From positions 41,231 to 56,628 of the forward strand of contig DHJA01000150.1 in NCBI GenBank assembly GCA_002404095.1: a stretch of 15,398 bases of DNA, read 5' to 3'. Source of the stretch: Planctomycetaceae bacterium UBA4732 (lineage in GTDB: Bacteria; Planctomycetota; Planctomycetia; Gemmatales; Gemmataceae). The notes under the pieces were generated by a model that was not told the origin of the DNA, ran no database searches, and was given only the letters and a program-made list of their open reading frames with translations. Shown in pieces: positions 7,594 through 15,382 of this stretch (its first letter is position 1; every line of letters starts with the position of its first letter). The position numbers were made by a program, and so were the translations under genes.

Positions 7594-8460
7594 CTACCAA
7601 TCCCGCACGTTCGCCATCGGAGCCGGCGCCTTCGACCGCCGATGCACTTTGTAATCTTCCTCAATGCGTAGCGACGCCAACTCCAGATGCCGCGCCGCGT
7701 CCTCAGCTGACAGCGGCGGCAAGTCGGCGCGATCCGGCACCGGCGGCAGGTTGCCCGAACCAGGCTGCGGCGGTGCGTCTGTCTCGGCCGGCATTGTTCC
7801 CTTCTCCAGCTTGGTCGGGTCGCCGCTCTTGTCTGGCTTGCCCACGCCGGTGGACGGGTCGTGCGTCGGATTCTTCCGCGCGCCCGGCGTCTCTCGCGGC
7901 GTGGTCTGCGGCTTGGGCGGGACATCTCCTGCCGACTCGTCCTTGCTATGAGCCGCTGACGGCGGCGGGATTTGCAGAAGCAATAGCCGTGCTCGCTCCA
8001 GGTTGTGCTGGGCGTCGTCCGTCAGCTCCTCATCGACATTCGTTTCCGCCAGGCATTGCTGGTACGACTCCACGGCCGCCTTCAGGGCTTCGACGTCCCG
8101 GTCGCCCGCCCGTAGCATGAGTGCATTGCCGAGGCCGTACAATCCTCGCGCTCGCCGTGGGTCGCGCGGTTTGATGCAGCAGCGATACGACTGTTCCGCT
8201 TCCCGCGCCAACCGCACACGGTTGGCGTCCGACGCCAGGGCCAGACGATATTGTGCCGCCGCCAAGTCGAACGCGACAAGTCCCGGATCGGTCGTGCGAT
8301 CTCCGGCTTGCTCATACAGCGCCGCCGCCGTGGTGTAGTCGCCACGCCCATAGGCGGCGTCTCCCTGTCGCAACAGCGTCTGCCAATCCGGCGGCGATGC
8401 GGCCGACACACACGACGACGTGATCAGGATGAAGGCGATCCGTATTAGGCGTATTTTCAC
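7594..8460 (-). CDS. batC: BatC-like secreted TPR protein
   Basis: 288 aa from a GTG at 8460 whose GTGA overlaps the stop of the upstream batB-like gene by 4 nt; GAGGG lies 5-6 nt before it. Residues 1-22 form a signal peptide (KIRLIRIAFILITSSCVSA-A), so the protein is exported; there is no proper lipobox. TPR-like helices follow (LLRQGDAAYGRGDYTTAAALYEQAG; GLYGLGNALML...ALKAAVESYQQCL). Next is a Pro/Lys/Thr-rich linker (~residues 165-245) and a C-terminal block ending in EDAARHLELASLRIEEDYKVHR...NVRDW. Position and TPR content identify it as the TPR member of a Bat (aerotolerance) operon, thought to act with the two VWA proteins in an envelope complex. Its exact role is unknown. Confidence 0.8.
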   Translation of the reverse strand: MKIRLIRIAFILITSSCVSAASPPDWQTLLRQGDAAYGRGDYTTAAALYEQAGDRTTDPGLVAFDLAAAQYRLALASDANRVRLAREAEQSYRCCIKPRDPRRARGLYGLGNALMLRAGDRDVEALKAAVESYQQCLAETNVDEELTDDAQHNLERARLLLLQIPPPSAAHSKDESAGDVPPKPQTTPRETPGARKNPTHDPSTGVGKPDKSGDPTKLEKGTMPAETDAPPQPGSGNLPPVPDRADLPPLSAEDAARHLELASLRIEEDYKVHRRSKAPAPMANVRDW

Positions 8461-9551
8461 GGCGCCCTCGCGGGTATGATGAAAGCGGACGAGGTGGCAC
8501 TTACGGTGGTCGCGACGGCGCCGCGGCGACGGTCGCCGACCAGCACAGCCAACGCCATAAACAAGAAGCCTGTCGCCAGAAACCACGGGTACTGTTGGCC
8601 GTACACGGGCAGCGCGTCTTCGGTTTCCTCGCGTTGCGTCTGACCCGCAATGGCGTTGAGGTATACTTGTCCGAGCGCTAATGTCCGCGTACGCGCGGAA
8701 AAATAGAAGCCGTGCGTCGTTTCGGCGATGTCGCGCAACGGCGTCTCTTCGAGACGGGTGTGCACTTCGTTGCCGTCATGCTTCAACGCTTCGCCGTCGA
8801 CGCGGATCACGGATGCGGCATCAGGATCGCCCAGGCCGACGGTGTAAATCGGTACCCCCTGTTCACGCGCCTCGGCCGCTCCTTCGCGCCATTCGCCGTC
8901 GTGGGCTGGGTCGTCGCCATCGGACAGCAGCAGGATGTCGCGGGCGCCGTGGAACTCGGGGCGTGGGTCATGCGCCAACACCGCGGCATGAAGGGCGGCG
9001 CCGATGCGCGTGCCCGAGACGGCGCCGGCGCCGGGTTCAAGTTCTGGGTCTGGCGCGTCCGCATCCACCGCCTCGACCGCATCACGAAAGTGATCGTAGT
9101 CATGGGTCAGAGGGCATACCAGCTTGGCCCGGCCCCCGAACACTACGAGGGCCAGCCGATGGCCGCCGTGTTGCTTTATGGTCTCACCAAGATCGAGCAA
9201 GGCGGTCTTTGCACGTTGCAGTCGGCTCGGCGTCTCGGCGAACATGCTGCGGCTGCAATCGAGGACGACAACCAGATCGCGGCCCGGCGCCGCTGACTGC
9301 GTATAATCGCGGCCCCATTGCGGCCCGGCCGTCCCCAACACGATCGCAAACAATCCCAGCGTCAGGCACAGGCCGCGCCAGAACCACCCGCCGCGCGGCG
9401 CTTTCACCAAGCCTTGCATACTTGCCGGGTTACCCAGCCGGGCGAACGCCCGCCGCTTCCGCCAGATATTCCAGAGATAGAGCATCCCTAATGCCGGCGG
9501 TATCGTCAGCAGATAAATAGCCCAGGGTTGTGCGAACCAATGACGTAACAT
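8457..9551 (-). CDS. batB: BatB-like membrane-anchored VWA protein
   Basis: 364 aa from the ATG at 9551. Two N-terminal membrane segments (about 9-28 and 57-74), a von Willebrand A domain from ~90 to ~300, and a C-terminal membrane segment (YPWFLATGFLFMALAVLV). The metal-binding MIDAS motif is complete: DCSRS at 98-102, a conserved Thr in SGTRIGAAL, and LLLSDGDD. The C-terminal side has the PL.DIAE.T.G.YF...T pattern of BatA/BatB. The frame is open upstream to 9908, but that stretch overlaps batA antisense-frame sequence and is not coding; the batA stop is 16 nt before the ATG. It ends in a 4-nt overlap with batC. Probably assembles with BatA in the inner membrane. Confidence 0.85.
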   Translation of the reverse strand: MLRHWFAQPWAIYLLTIPPALGMLYLWNIWRKRRAFARLGNPASMQGLVKAPRGGWFWRGLCLTLGLFAIVLGTAGPQWGRDYTQSAAPGRDLVVVLDCSRSMFAETPSRLQRAKTALLDLGETIKQHGGHRLALVVFGGRAKLVCPLTHDYDHFRDAVEAVDADAPDPELEPGAGAVSGTRIGAALHAAVLAHDPRPEFHGARDILLLSDGDDPAHDGEWREGAAEAREQGVPIYTVGLGDPDAASVIRVDGEALKHDGNEVHTRLEETPLRDIAETTHGFYFSARTRTLALGQVYLNAIAGQTQREETEDALPVYGQQYPWFLATGFLFMALAVLVGDRRRGAVATTVSATSSAFIIPARAP

Positions 9552-9567
9552 CGAGATTAGCGTCCGG

Positions 9568-10623
9568 TCAAGGGAGTCGCCGCCAGAGCGTGAAGTCCAG
9601 ACCGATGGCCGCGGTGAACAACAGCAACGCCGCCCCCGCAAACCAAGGGTAGCCTTCATGGTAACGACGATACTGATAACTCTCCACGTCGGTTCGTTCA
9701 AGACGGTCGATGGCCCGGCAGGCGTCGAGCAACTCGGCGGTGTCGCCGGCCCGGTAATACTGACCGTGCGTGATTTTCGCCATGTCCTCCAACGTCTCAA
9801 CAGCGCGCTGACGCACCAGCGGCGAACTGTCGTCGCCTTCCTCAGAGGCGGCGCCAATCCCACCGCCGGCGTCGATGGTGTAGATCGCCACGTCCAAGCT
9901 GGCCGCAATCTGGGCCGCCTGTCGAGGCGTCCAGTCCGAGCGCGGATTGGGGACGTTGTGTTCGCCGTCCGTCAACAACACGAGGATCTTGTGGCGCGAG
10001 CCGGCGCCCTGGAGCCGGCGTAACCCAAGAGTAACGGCATCGCTAATGTTCGTTTCCGATTCGCCGGGGACGCTGCGCGGCTTCTCGTCGTCAAGCAGGC
10101 GCAACAGCACCGAATGGCTAAGAGTCAAAGGGCATGCCGTCACCGGCCGCGTGGCGAACACGACCAAGCCAATCGCGTCGGTGGGACGGCCCTGAAATGG
10201 ACGGGCGTCGCCGCCGTCCGGCGTGGCGTCAGGACCGGCGCCGCCGGCGATGAACAAGCGAAAGACGCGCTTCACGGCGTCGAGCCGGCCGATTGAATCG
10301 CCATGCCAGTCGAAATCGCGCGTGGCCATGCTGCCGCTGACGTCCACCAACATGACGATGGCCACTCCCTCGGCGTCGATGCGAGTGTGCAAGTCGGGAC
10401 TGCGCGGCCCGGCCAGGGCAATCGCCAACAGCACAAAGGCAAGCGTTCGCAGGAGAGCGCCGCCCCAGTGTGCTATGCGCGCTCGGCCAACGGGCAGCCT
10501 GTACAAGAACCGGCCGACGGGAAAGCGGAGGGCCGTACGTTTGCCAACCAGCAGGCGCCACACTAGCAGCGGAGCTAAGAGCGTGAGCAGCAAAAAAACG
10601 GGATTGGCGAACTGGATGGTCAT
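9568..10623 (-). CDS. batA: BatA-like membrane-anchored VWA protein
   Basis: 351 aa from the ATG at 10623; a TTG at 10635 is in frame but no strong ribosome binding site marks either. It begins F.NP.FLLLTLLAPLLVWRLL, the usual BatA N-terminus, with membrane segments at about 8-25 and 55-72 and a third near the C-terminus (WFAGAALLLFTAAIGL). The VWA domain has an intact MIDAS: DVSGS at 94-98, ESETNISDA and LLTDGEHN. The 'TIDAGG' strand and 'LEDMAKITHGQYYRAGDT..L' helix are classical for the family. First gene of the batA-batB-batC transcript. The MoxR ATPase and DUF58 genes that usually precede it are not in the window; the upstream neighbour is an ABC importer. Confidence 0.87.
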   Translation of the reverse strand: MTIQFANPVFLLLTLLAPLLVWRLLVGKRTALRFPVGRFLYRLPVGRARIAHWGGALLRTLAFVLLAIALAGPRSPDLHTRIDAEGVAIVMLVDVSGSMATRDFDWHGDSIGRLDAVKRVFRLFIAGGAGPDATPDGGDARPFQGRPTDAIGLVVFATRPVTACPLTLSHSVLLRLLDDEKPRSVPGESETNISDAVTLGLRRLQGAGSRHKILVLLTDGEHNVPNPRSDWTPRQAAQIAASLDVAIYTIDAGGGIGAASEEGDDSSPLVRQRAVETLEDMAKITHGQYYRAGDTAELLDACRAIDRLERTDVESYQYRRYHEGYPWFAGAALLLFTAAIGLDFTLWRRLP

Positions 10624-10656
10624 TACGGCTAACAAGGTTAAAGATGCACCAAATCC

Positions 10657-10686
10657 AGTTTAGCAAGAAAGGCGTGAATGCGACAA
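10657..10686 (-). promoter_or_regulatory. Predicted promoter of the bat operon
   Basis: On the minus strand, TTGTCG (10686-10681), 18 nt, TAAACT (10662-10657), ending about 34 nt before the batA ATG and lying just downstream of the large inverted repeat. It would make bat transcription independent of the ABC transporter genes. Confidence 0.33.
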
Positions 10687-10697
10687 ACGTGCGCAGC

Positions 10698-10847
10698 CGC
10701 ACCCCGGACTCACGAGTACGTTCGCCCGGGGCTTTATTACTGTCGCCCGAAGGGGCTTCAATCGCGGAACGCGCTCTTGTCTTGGAGCCCGGTTTAGGGC
10801 GATTGCAATAAAGCCCCGGGCGAACGTACTCGTGAGTCCGGGGTGCG
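10698..10847. repeat. 150-bp element with perfect 41-nt inverted arms
   Basis: Arms 10698-10738 and 10807-10847 are exact reverse complements (outer ends CGCACCCCGGACTCACGAGT), around a 68-nt centre. After 4 bases of poor match (3 differences), the next 6-7 bases of each arm also pair (TCGCCC / GGGCGA), so the stem could be about 50 bp. No target-site duplication is obvious. It lies 26 nt after the stop of the ABC ATPase gene and before the bat promoter. It may be a paired REP-like unit, a MITE-like element, or a transcript-ending hairpin. The ACCCCGGACTCACG core resembles repeats I associate with Gemmata-type genomes. Confidence 0.85.
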
Positions 10848-10873
10848 AAGACCGCCTTCATCTGGAGGCAGGC

Positions 10874-12220
10874 TTACCCCTTCGTCCCTTCTTCAATCAA
10901 CCCATCCGCGATAGAGATTTTCTCTGTATCCTCATCGTATACAAATAGATCGCCGAAGCGCGACCAGTGCGAAAACGTCTCGAACATCCGCTCATAGTTC
11001 TCCTGCGGCATGTTCATCACGATCAGTTCCAGCACAAAATCACGGTCGATCTCATAGCGCGGTTGCTTCTTGAGCGCCTCGAATACGTCCTTGAACAGCC
11101 GTAATCTCAGCAGATGTTGCCGCCACAACGATTGCCGATCCTGCGGGCTGGCCGCCACGAACCGCTTGCCGTCCGGCTCTAGCACCACCATGCGTTTCGG
11201 CGTGTCCACCAGATCCAGCATCTCCGCCGCCTTCACCACGTTGATGACCTGGCCGAATTCGCGGTTCGTGTCGCCGGCGATGCGGTAGACGTCTTCCTTG
11301 CCGCCGCGCGCGTCCAGGTATTCCAGTAGGCCGGAGATCTCGCTCGGCAGCGCCGCCGGCAGCGGCTCGTAAGTCTTCGACGGCGCTTGCGGCCCGGCCG
11401 GCGTCGGCACGTCGGGCATTTCGCTGTGCGTGATGATTTCGTGCAGGTAATCGACCAGGCTGAGTAATTGCTGCGAACGGTAGTCACGCGGCCGCGGCAG
11501 CTTGTTCTCGACCACCGTGCGCACTCGGCCGGGGTTGGCCGCCAATATCACAATGCGGTCGGCCATGTATGCCACTTCGGTAATGTCATGGCTGACTAAA
11601 AGGATCGACGATAGCCGTTGTTTTTGCGCTCCCCAGATGTCCAGCACTTCGGCCCGTAGACTTTCGGCCGTCAGCGCGTCCACATGGCTAAACGGCTCGT
11701 CCATGAGCAGGATTTCCGGGTCCACCGACAGGCCGCGCGCCATGCCGACGCGCTGCTTCATGCCGCCGGACAATTCGCGTGGATACGCCTCCTCGAAACC
11801 GCTCAGACCGACCATGCGGATCGATCCCTCGGCCCGCCCCTTCAACTCGCCGCCCGGCCGGCCCGCCGCGCGCAACACTGTCTCCACGTTCTGCTGCACC
11901 GTCATCCACGGGTAGAGGGCGAAACTCTGGAAGACGATGGCCACGCCGGGGTTGAGGCCGGGCAGAGGCTGACCGTGGTAGAAAACTTCGCCGCGCGTCG
12001 GCTTGATGAGGCCGGCGATGATGCGCAGGATAGTCGATTTGCCGCACCCGGACGGGCCGAGCAGGGCCACGACCTCGCCGGGTCGGACGGCGAGAGTAAC
12101 GTCATCGAGTACGCGCAGTTTCTGGCCGTTGGGCTGAGGAAATTCATGCGAAACGCCCTTCACTTCGCACAGATTAGACGTGCGGAGGCGATCCGCGCGG
12201 GGTTCCGTCGTCGCAGGCAT
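10874..12220 (-). CDS. ABC transporter ATPase of the nitrate/sulfonate (NitT/TauT) type with C-terminal AAA-associated domain
   Basis: 448 aa; ATG at 12220 with AGAGGG upstream, 12 nt after the stop of the permease gene. Residues ~15-240 are the nucleotide-binding domain: Walker A GPSGCGKST (55-63), Q-loop Gln98, signature LSGGMKQR (150-157), Walker B ILLMDEP (170-176) and His211. The opening and 'ALYPWMTVQQNV' loop place it in the NitT/TauT/SsuB group. After a Pro-rich linker, residues ~292-440 form an extra domain (SEISGLLEYLDARGGKEDVYRIAGDTNREFGQV...) that I recognise as the AAA-associated C-terminal domain (winged-helix-like) of a subset of these importers; it may sense regulation. It energises import with the fused permease. 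Substrate unknown; no binding protein is seen. Confidence 0.9.
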   Translation of the reverse strand: MPATTEPRADRLRTSNLCEVKGVSHEFPQPNGQKLRVLDDVTLAVRPGEVVALLGPSGCGKSTILRIIAGLIKPTRGEVFYHGQPLPGLNPGVAIVFQSFALYPWMTVQQNVETVLRAAGRPGGELKGRAEGSIRMVGLSGFEEAYPRELSGGMKQRVGMARGLSVDPEILLMDEPFSHVDALTAESLRAEVLDIWGAQKQRLSSILLVSHDITEVAYMADRIVILAANPGRVRTVVENKLPRPRDYRSQQLLSLVDYLHEIITHSEMPDVPTPAGPQAPSKTYEPLPAALPSEISGLLEYLDARGGKEDVYRIAGDTNREFGQVINVVKAAEMLDLVDTPKRMVVLEPDGKRFVAASPQDRQSLWRQHLLRLRLFKDVFEALKKQPRYEIDRDFVLELIVMNMPQENYERMFETFSHWSRFGDLFVYDEDTEKISIADGLIEEGTKG

Positions 12221-12232
12221 CGGTTCAGCCCT

Positions 12233-14140
12233 CTAGCGCGTGATGGAAAATCGCGTCTCGGCCAGGAGGTAACATCTCCGCCAAACGAGACGGTTGAACA
12301 CGATCACGACCAGCGACAAGACCAAGACGCTGGCCGCCAGGTAGGGGTAGTTGGCATCTTTGGACGCCGCCGCCCCCTTGGCGCCGGGGGCGCCCGGCTC
12401 CGGCTCGCCGTCCGCCGCCTTCATGATGTCAGCGCCGAGTCCCCGGGCCGCCAGAACCTGGCTATGACTGTCGTGGCCGAACTCGGCCACAATGCTGGCG
12501 TTCCAAGCGCCGCCGGCGGCCGTCACCCAGCCGGTGACGAGGAACGGGAACAAGGCCGGGAAATAGAGGATCTTGAAGCGCTGCCACCCCTTGATGTTAT
12601 AGCTGCGGGCCGCTTCTTTAAGGTCGGCCGGCACGGCCATGGCCCCGGCGATCACGTTAAACAAGATATACCACTGCGTACCCAGGAGCATCAACAGGAT
12701 GCTTCCCCAATCGAGATTGACGCCCACGGCCTGGAGGCCGATGATCACGAACGGAAAGAAGAGCGGCGCCGGAAACGACGCCAGCACCTGCACCACCGGC
12801 TGCAATACGCGCGACAGCCGTGGTGAAAGGCCGATTGCCAGACCCGCCGGGAGCGCCCAGAGTGTGCCGATCACCAAGGAGGCTAGCACCCGCAGAAGGG
12901 TCCAAAAGGCGTCCACTAGCAGAACGCCCCAGGTGGCTGCCTGCAGCTGAAGGATGAGCTGGACCAGGCACCAGGCGCCATAGATCATAACGCCCACCAG
13001 CACGACGAACAGCCCTCGGGAAACCCAAGCCATCGCTGGCGATCCTTGCGTCGGGTCCACCGGAGCGGCCGCCCCTGCGCGGGCCTTCCGGCCCGACCGG
13101 GGCGCCAGCAATTCGCCCAGCCATTCCAGCGTGGCGCTCACCAGCCGGGACCGGCGCAGCAAGTTGAGGAACCACGAAGTCGTCGCCTCCTGGGCGCCTC
13201 CTTCCTCAACGCGAAACTTTTGGGCCCAGGCCACGACCGGGCGCCACAAGAGCTGATCCAGGGCGACGATCATGACGGTCATCGCGAGTACGCCCAGGAC
13301 CATGGCCTGCCAGTCCCAGGGGTCGCTCAGCGACGCTTTCGCGAGGTAGGAGCCGATGCCCGGAGACCAGTAATGGACGGGATTCCCGGCCTCGTCTTTG
13401 CCGATGTCGAGCGCCTCGACCACGGACAGGACGAACCAGCCGCCCGCGAAACTCATCATGCTGTTCCAGATTAGCCCAATGGCCGAGAACGGCAGTTCCA
13501 CCCACTTGAAGCGCTGCCACCAATTGAAGCGATAAACGGTGGCCGCTTCGTGCATGTCGCTCGGAACGGCCCGCACCGACTGGTAGAAGCTGAACGTCAT
13601 GTTCCATGCCTGGCCGGTGAAGATGGAAATGATGACGGCCAGTTCCAGGCCGACGTTGTGGTTGGGGAACGCCTTCACGAAGACCAGTAGCAAAAGCGGC
13701 GCGAAGCCCAGCACGGGAATGCTCTGCAAGATGTCCAGCATCGGGATGAGGACGCGCTGCGCCACCTTATCCTTAGCCGCCCAGTAGCCGTAAACCAGCG
13801 TAAACAACAGCGACAGGGCGTAGGCGATAACGCCGCGCATCAGCGAGTAGAAGGTGTACAGCGGCAGGGCGAGGGGCGACAGACTGATGGAGTCGACGGC
13901 CTCCTGACTGGACTTGGGTGGGGGCGCCTCCCAGTGGACGGCGAGATGCCACAACCCCACGACCAAGGCGACGATAATGAGGACGAAGATCAGGTCGGTC
14001 CAACCCAGCTTGCGCGAACGGTTCATCCAGCCGATGGCGCCGCCCCAGACCCTTCGGAAAAACGGTTGATTCAAGGCCGCCTCGCGGAATGGGACCTGCG
14101 CGCTCCCCTTAGGATCGCAACCAAACACTGCCCTTGTCAT
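12233..14140 (-). CDS. ABC transporter permease, two fused BPD-type domains
   Basis: 635 aa from the ATG at 14140. Two binding-protein-dependent transport permease domains are joined in one chain. The first has membrane segments from ~47 on and an EAA coupling loop at about 198-217 (HEAATVYRFNWWQRFKWVELP). The second, from ~372 on, has its EAA loop at about 509-528 (KEAARSYNIKGWQRFKILYFP). They are separated by a basic cytoplasmic linker (~310-370, GRKARAGAAAPVD). Near the C-terminus, at ~575-598, is an Ala/Gly/Pro/Glu-rich insertion before the last membrane segment. No ribosome binding site is clear; Met40 (MNRSRKLGWTD) is an alternative start. Together with the ATPase gene it can form a complete importer core (one fused permease plus two ATPase copies). 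A separate binding protein must be encoded elsewhere or be absent. Confidence 0.88.
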   Translation of the reverse strand: MTRAVFGCDPKGSAQVPFREAALNQPFFRRVWGGAIGWMNRSRKLGWTDLIFVLIIVALVVGLWHLAVHWEAPPPKSSQEAVDSISLSPLALPLYTFYSLMRGVIAYALSLLFTLVYGYWAAKDKVAQRVLIPMLDILQSIPVLGFAPLLLLVFVKAFPNHNVGLELAVIISIFTGQAWNMTFSFYQSVRAVPSDMHEAATVYRFNWWQRFKWVELPFSAIGLIWNSMMSFAGGWFVLSVVEALDIGKDEAGNPVHYWSPGIGSYLAKASLSDPWDWQAMVLGVLAMTVMIVALDQLLWRPVVAWAQKFRVEEGGAQEATTSWFLNLLRRSRLVSATLEWLGELLAPRSGRKARAGAAAPVDPTQGSPAMAWVSRGLFVVLVGVMIYGAWCLVQLILQLQAATWGVLLVDAFWTLLRVLASLVIGTLWALPAGLAIGLSPRLSRVLQPVVQVLASFPAPLFFPFVIIGLQAVGVNLDWGSILLMLLGTQWYILFNVIAGAMAVPADLKEAARSYNIKGWQRFKILYFPALFPFLVTGWVTAAGGAWNASIVAEFGHDSHSQVLAARGLGADIMKAADGEPEPGAPGAKGAAASKDANYPYLAASVLVLSLVVIVFNRLVWRRCYLLAETRFSITR

Positions 14141-14220
14141 ATGGATCGGCGAGCGACGTTTCCCGGTTCAACAGAGCCGTTTGGAAAAATAATCCCAAGA
14201 GGCTCAAGGAGGCGGCGGCA

Positions 14221-14340
14221 ATGGCCGATACTAGGGGGCCGAGGTTCGTCCGTCGCGGGCAACCGCGAACGGGGGCGAATCGAACGCCAATGGGTTCAGG
14301 CGCCGGCCATAACGGGCGGCGCCTGGAAAGGAGCATGTAA
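14221..14340 (+). CDS. Possible small Arg-rich ORF upstream of the LEDR-protein gene
   Basis: A 39-codon ORF (MADTRGPRFVRRGQPRTGAN...RRLERSM) with AAGGAGG (14206-14212) 8 nt before the ATG, an unusually good ribosome binding site for this window. Nine of 39 residues are Arg. It ends 39 nt before the next gene, and the hairpin at 14297-14325 lies inside it. It could be a leader peptide, a small protein, or chance. No family recognised. Confidence 0.35.
   Translation: MADTRGPRFVRRGQPRTGANRTPMGSGAGHNGRRLERSM
14297..14325 (+). promoter_or_regulatory. Leader hairpin before the LEDR-protein gene
   Basis: A perfect 9-bp stem (CAGGCGCCG at 14297-14305 with CGGCGCCTG at 14317-14325) around an 11-nt loop, followed at once by AAAGGAG (14327-14333). 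That Shine-Dalgarno-like site has no start codon at a proper distance (ATG 14335 is 1 nt away and is followed by TAA). A role in mRNA stability or translation control is possible; not tested. Confidence 0.35.
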
Positions 14341-14379
14341 AGATAGGTCAATCTGGCAATCGCGAAAGAGAGAAAACCG

Positions 14380-15357
14380 ATGTTCTCACGTGAACTGAAT
14401 CCCGGTCTGGGCCGTGCGGGACGAGTTCGGCCGCAGCTGGAAATCCTTGAAGACCGCTGCTGTCCGAGCGGCGTTTCCCTCCACAATCACGTTCTGTCGC
14501 TTACCGGCGACTCTTCCAACAGCACCATCATTGTTCGAGACGGCGGACACGGCAACGTCAGCGCCGAGGTCGAGGACGGCCACGGCCACTGGCACAGCCT
14601 TACGGCCAACGGCGTCAGCACGATCGACATCGACTCGCACGGCGGCAACGATCGCATTGAATACGACCTTACTCACACCCTGACCAATTCCGAGACGCTG
14701 AACCTGAACCTTGGCAAAGGGAACGACCAGGTTCGTCTAAACTTCGATCAAAAGATTTCGGCCCGGACCTTGAAAATCAACGTGGACGGCGGCGGCGGCA
14801 ACCCGGACATCCTGGCCACCTTCGGCAACATCGACGGCACAGACCTTCAGCTGGCGGCCCGCTTGGGCAACTCCTGGAACCATTTCGATAGCAAATGGGG
14901 CGGCGGCGGCCATTTCTACGCCAAGTTCAACGGCAACGAGACCGGCAACGCGAACGTGAAATTGAACATTCAGGGCGGCGATGGCGTGAGCGGCATCAAC
15001 GTGAAGGTCAACGGCGACATCGGCAAGCACGCGCGGATGACCGTCAACACAACCGTGGGCAACAACGACAACACCGTCCACGTCGATTACTCGGGCAAGC
15101 TGGACGGCAGCCTCACGATCGAGGATCACGTCGGTTCCGGCTGGGACTGGCTTGAGACGCATGTCAACCTGACGCCGCACAGCACGGGATCACTCGTGGC
15201 GCATATACATGGCGGCTCCAGGAGCGACCCGCTGATCCTGAGCGTCCGTGACAGCGGCAGTCATCTTCAAAAATTGGACGCGACCATCGACGGCGCCGCT
15301 GGCAACAGTACGGTCGATCACACGCGCAACGTTAAGGTTCTAAATCCACACCGTTAA
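14380..15357 (+). CDS. Secreted LEDR-motif protein with Gly/Asn/Asp-rich repetitive body
   Basis: 325 aa, ATG at 14380 preceded only by a weak GAAAGAGA site. The N-terminus MFSRELNPGLGRAGRVRPQLEILEDRCCPSG carries the planctomycete LE-x-R motif at about 20-31, with two adjacent cysteines where the other protein in this window has NLL. The rest is a run of short beta-strand-like segments with Gly/Asp/Asn turns (GGNDRIEYDL, GKGNDQVRLN, GGDGVSGINVKVNGD, GNNDNTVHVDY), suggesting a beta-solenoid or loosely RTX-like calcium-binding fold. Individual repeats are too degenerate to assign a family. Unlike the delta-60 protein it has no C-terminal membrane anchor, so it may be released or held by its N-terminus. 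Function unknown. Divergent from the ABC permease gene. Confidence 0.82.
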   Translation: MFSRELNPGLGRAGRVRPQLEILEDRCCPSGVSLHNHVLSLTGDSSNSTIIVRDGGHGNVSAEVEDGHGHWHSLTANGVSTIDIDSHGGNDRIEYDLTHTLTNSETLNLNLGKGNDQVRLNFDQKISARTLKINVDGGGGNPDILATFGNIDGTDLQLAARLGNSWNHFDSKWGGGGHFYAKFNGNETGNANVKLNIQGGDGVSGINVKVNGDIGKHARMTVNTTVGNNDNTVHVDYSGKLDGSLTIEDHVGSGWDWLETHVNLTPHSTGSLVAHIHGGSRSDPLILSVRDSGSHLQKLDATIDGAAGNSTVDHTRNVKVLNPHR

Positions 15358-15382
15358 GCGTTGTGTCCAAACAGGGCGAGCG

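Noticed and set aside
9552..9908. 119-codon N-terminal extension of the batB frame
   Set aside because: It lies wholly inside batA on the same strand in a different frame, reads as Arg/Thr/Ser-rich nonsense, and the natural BatB N-terminus begins at the ATG 9551.
10739..10806. Possible CRISPR or tRNA-like structure in the centre of the large inverted repeat
   Set aside because: There are only two arms, inverted rather than direct, with no repeated spacing, and no cloverleaf with anticodon or T-loop signature could be drawn.
11684..12826. 380-codon open frame on the + strand across the ABC ATPase and permease genes
   Set aside because: It spans the junction of two clearly coding minus-strand genes; composition is that of a shadow frame and no domain is recognisable.
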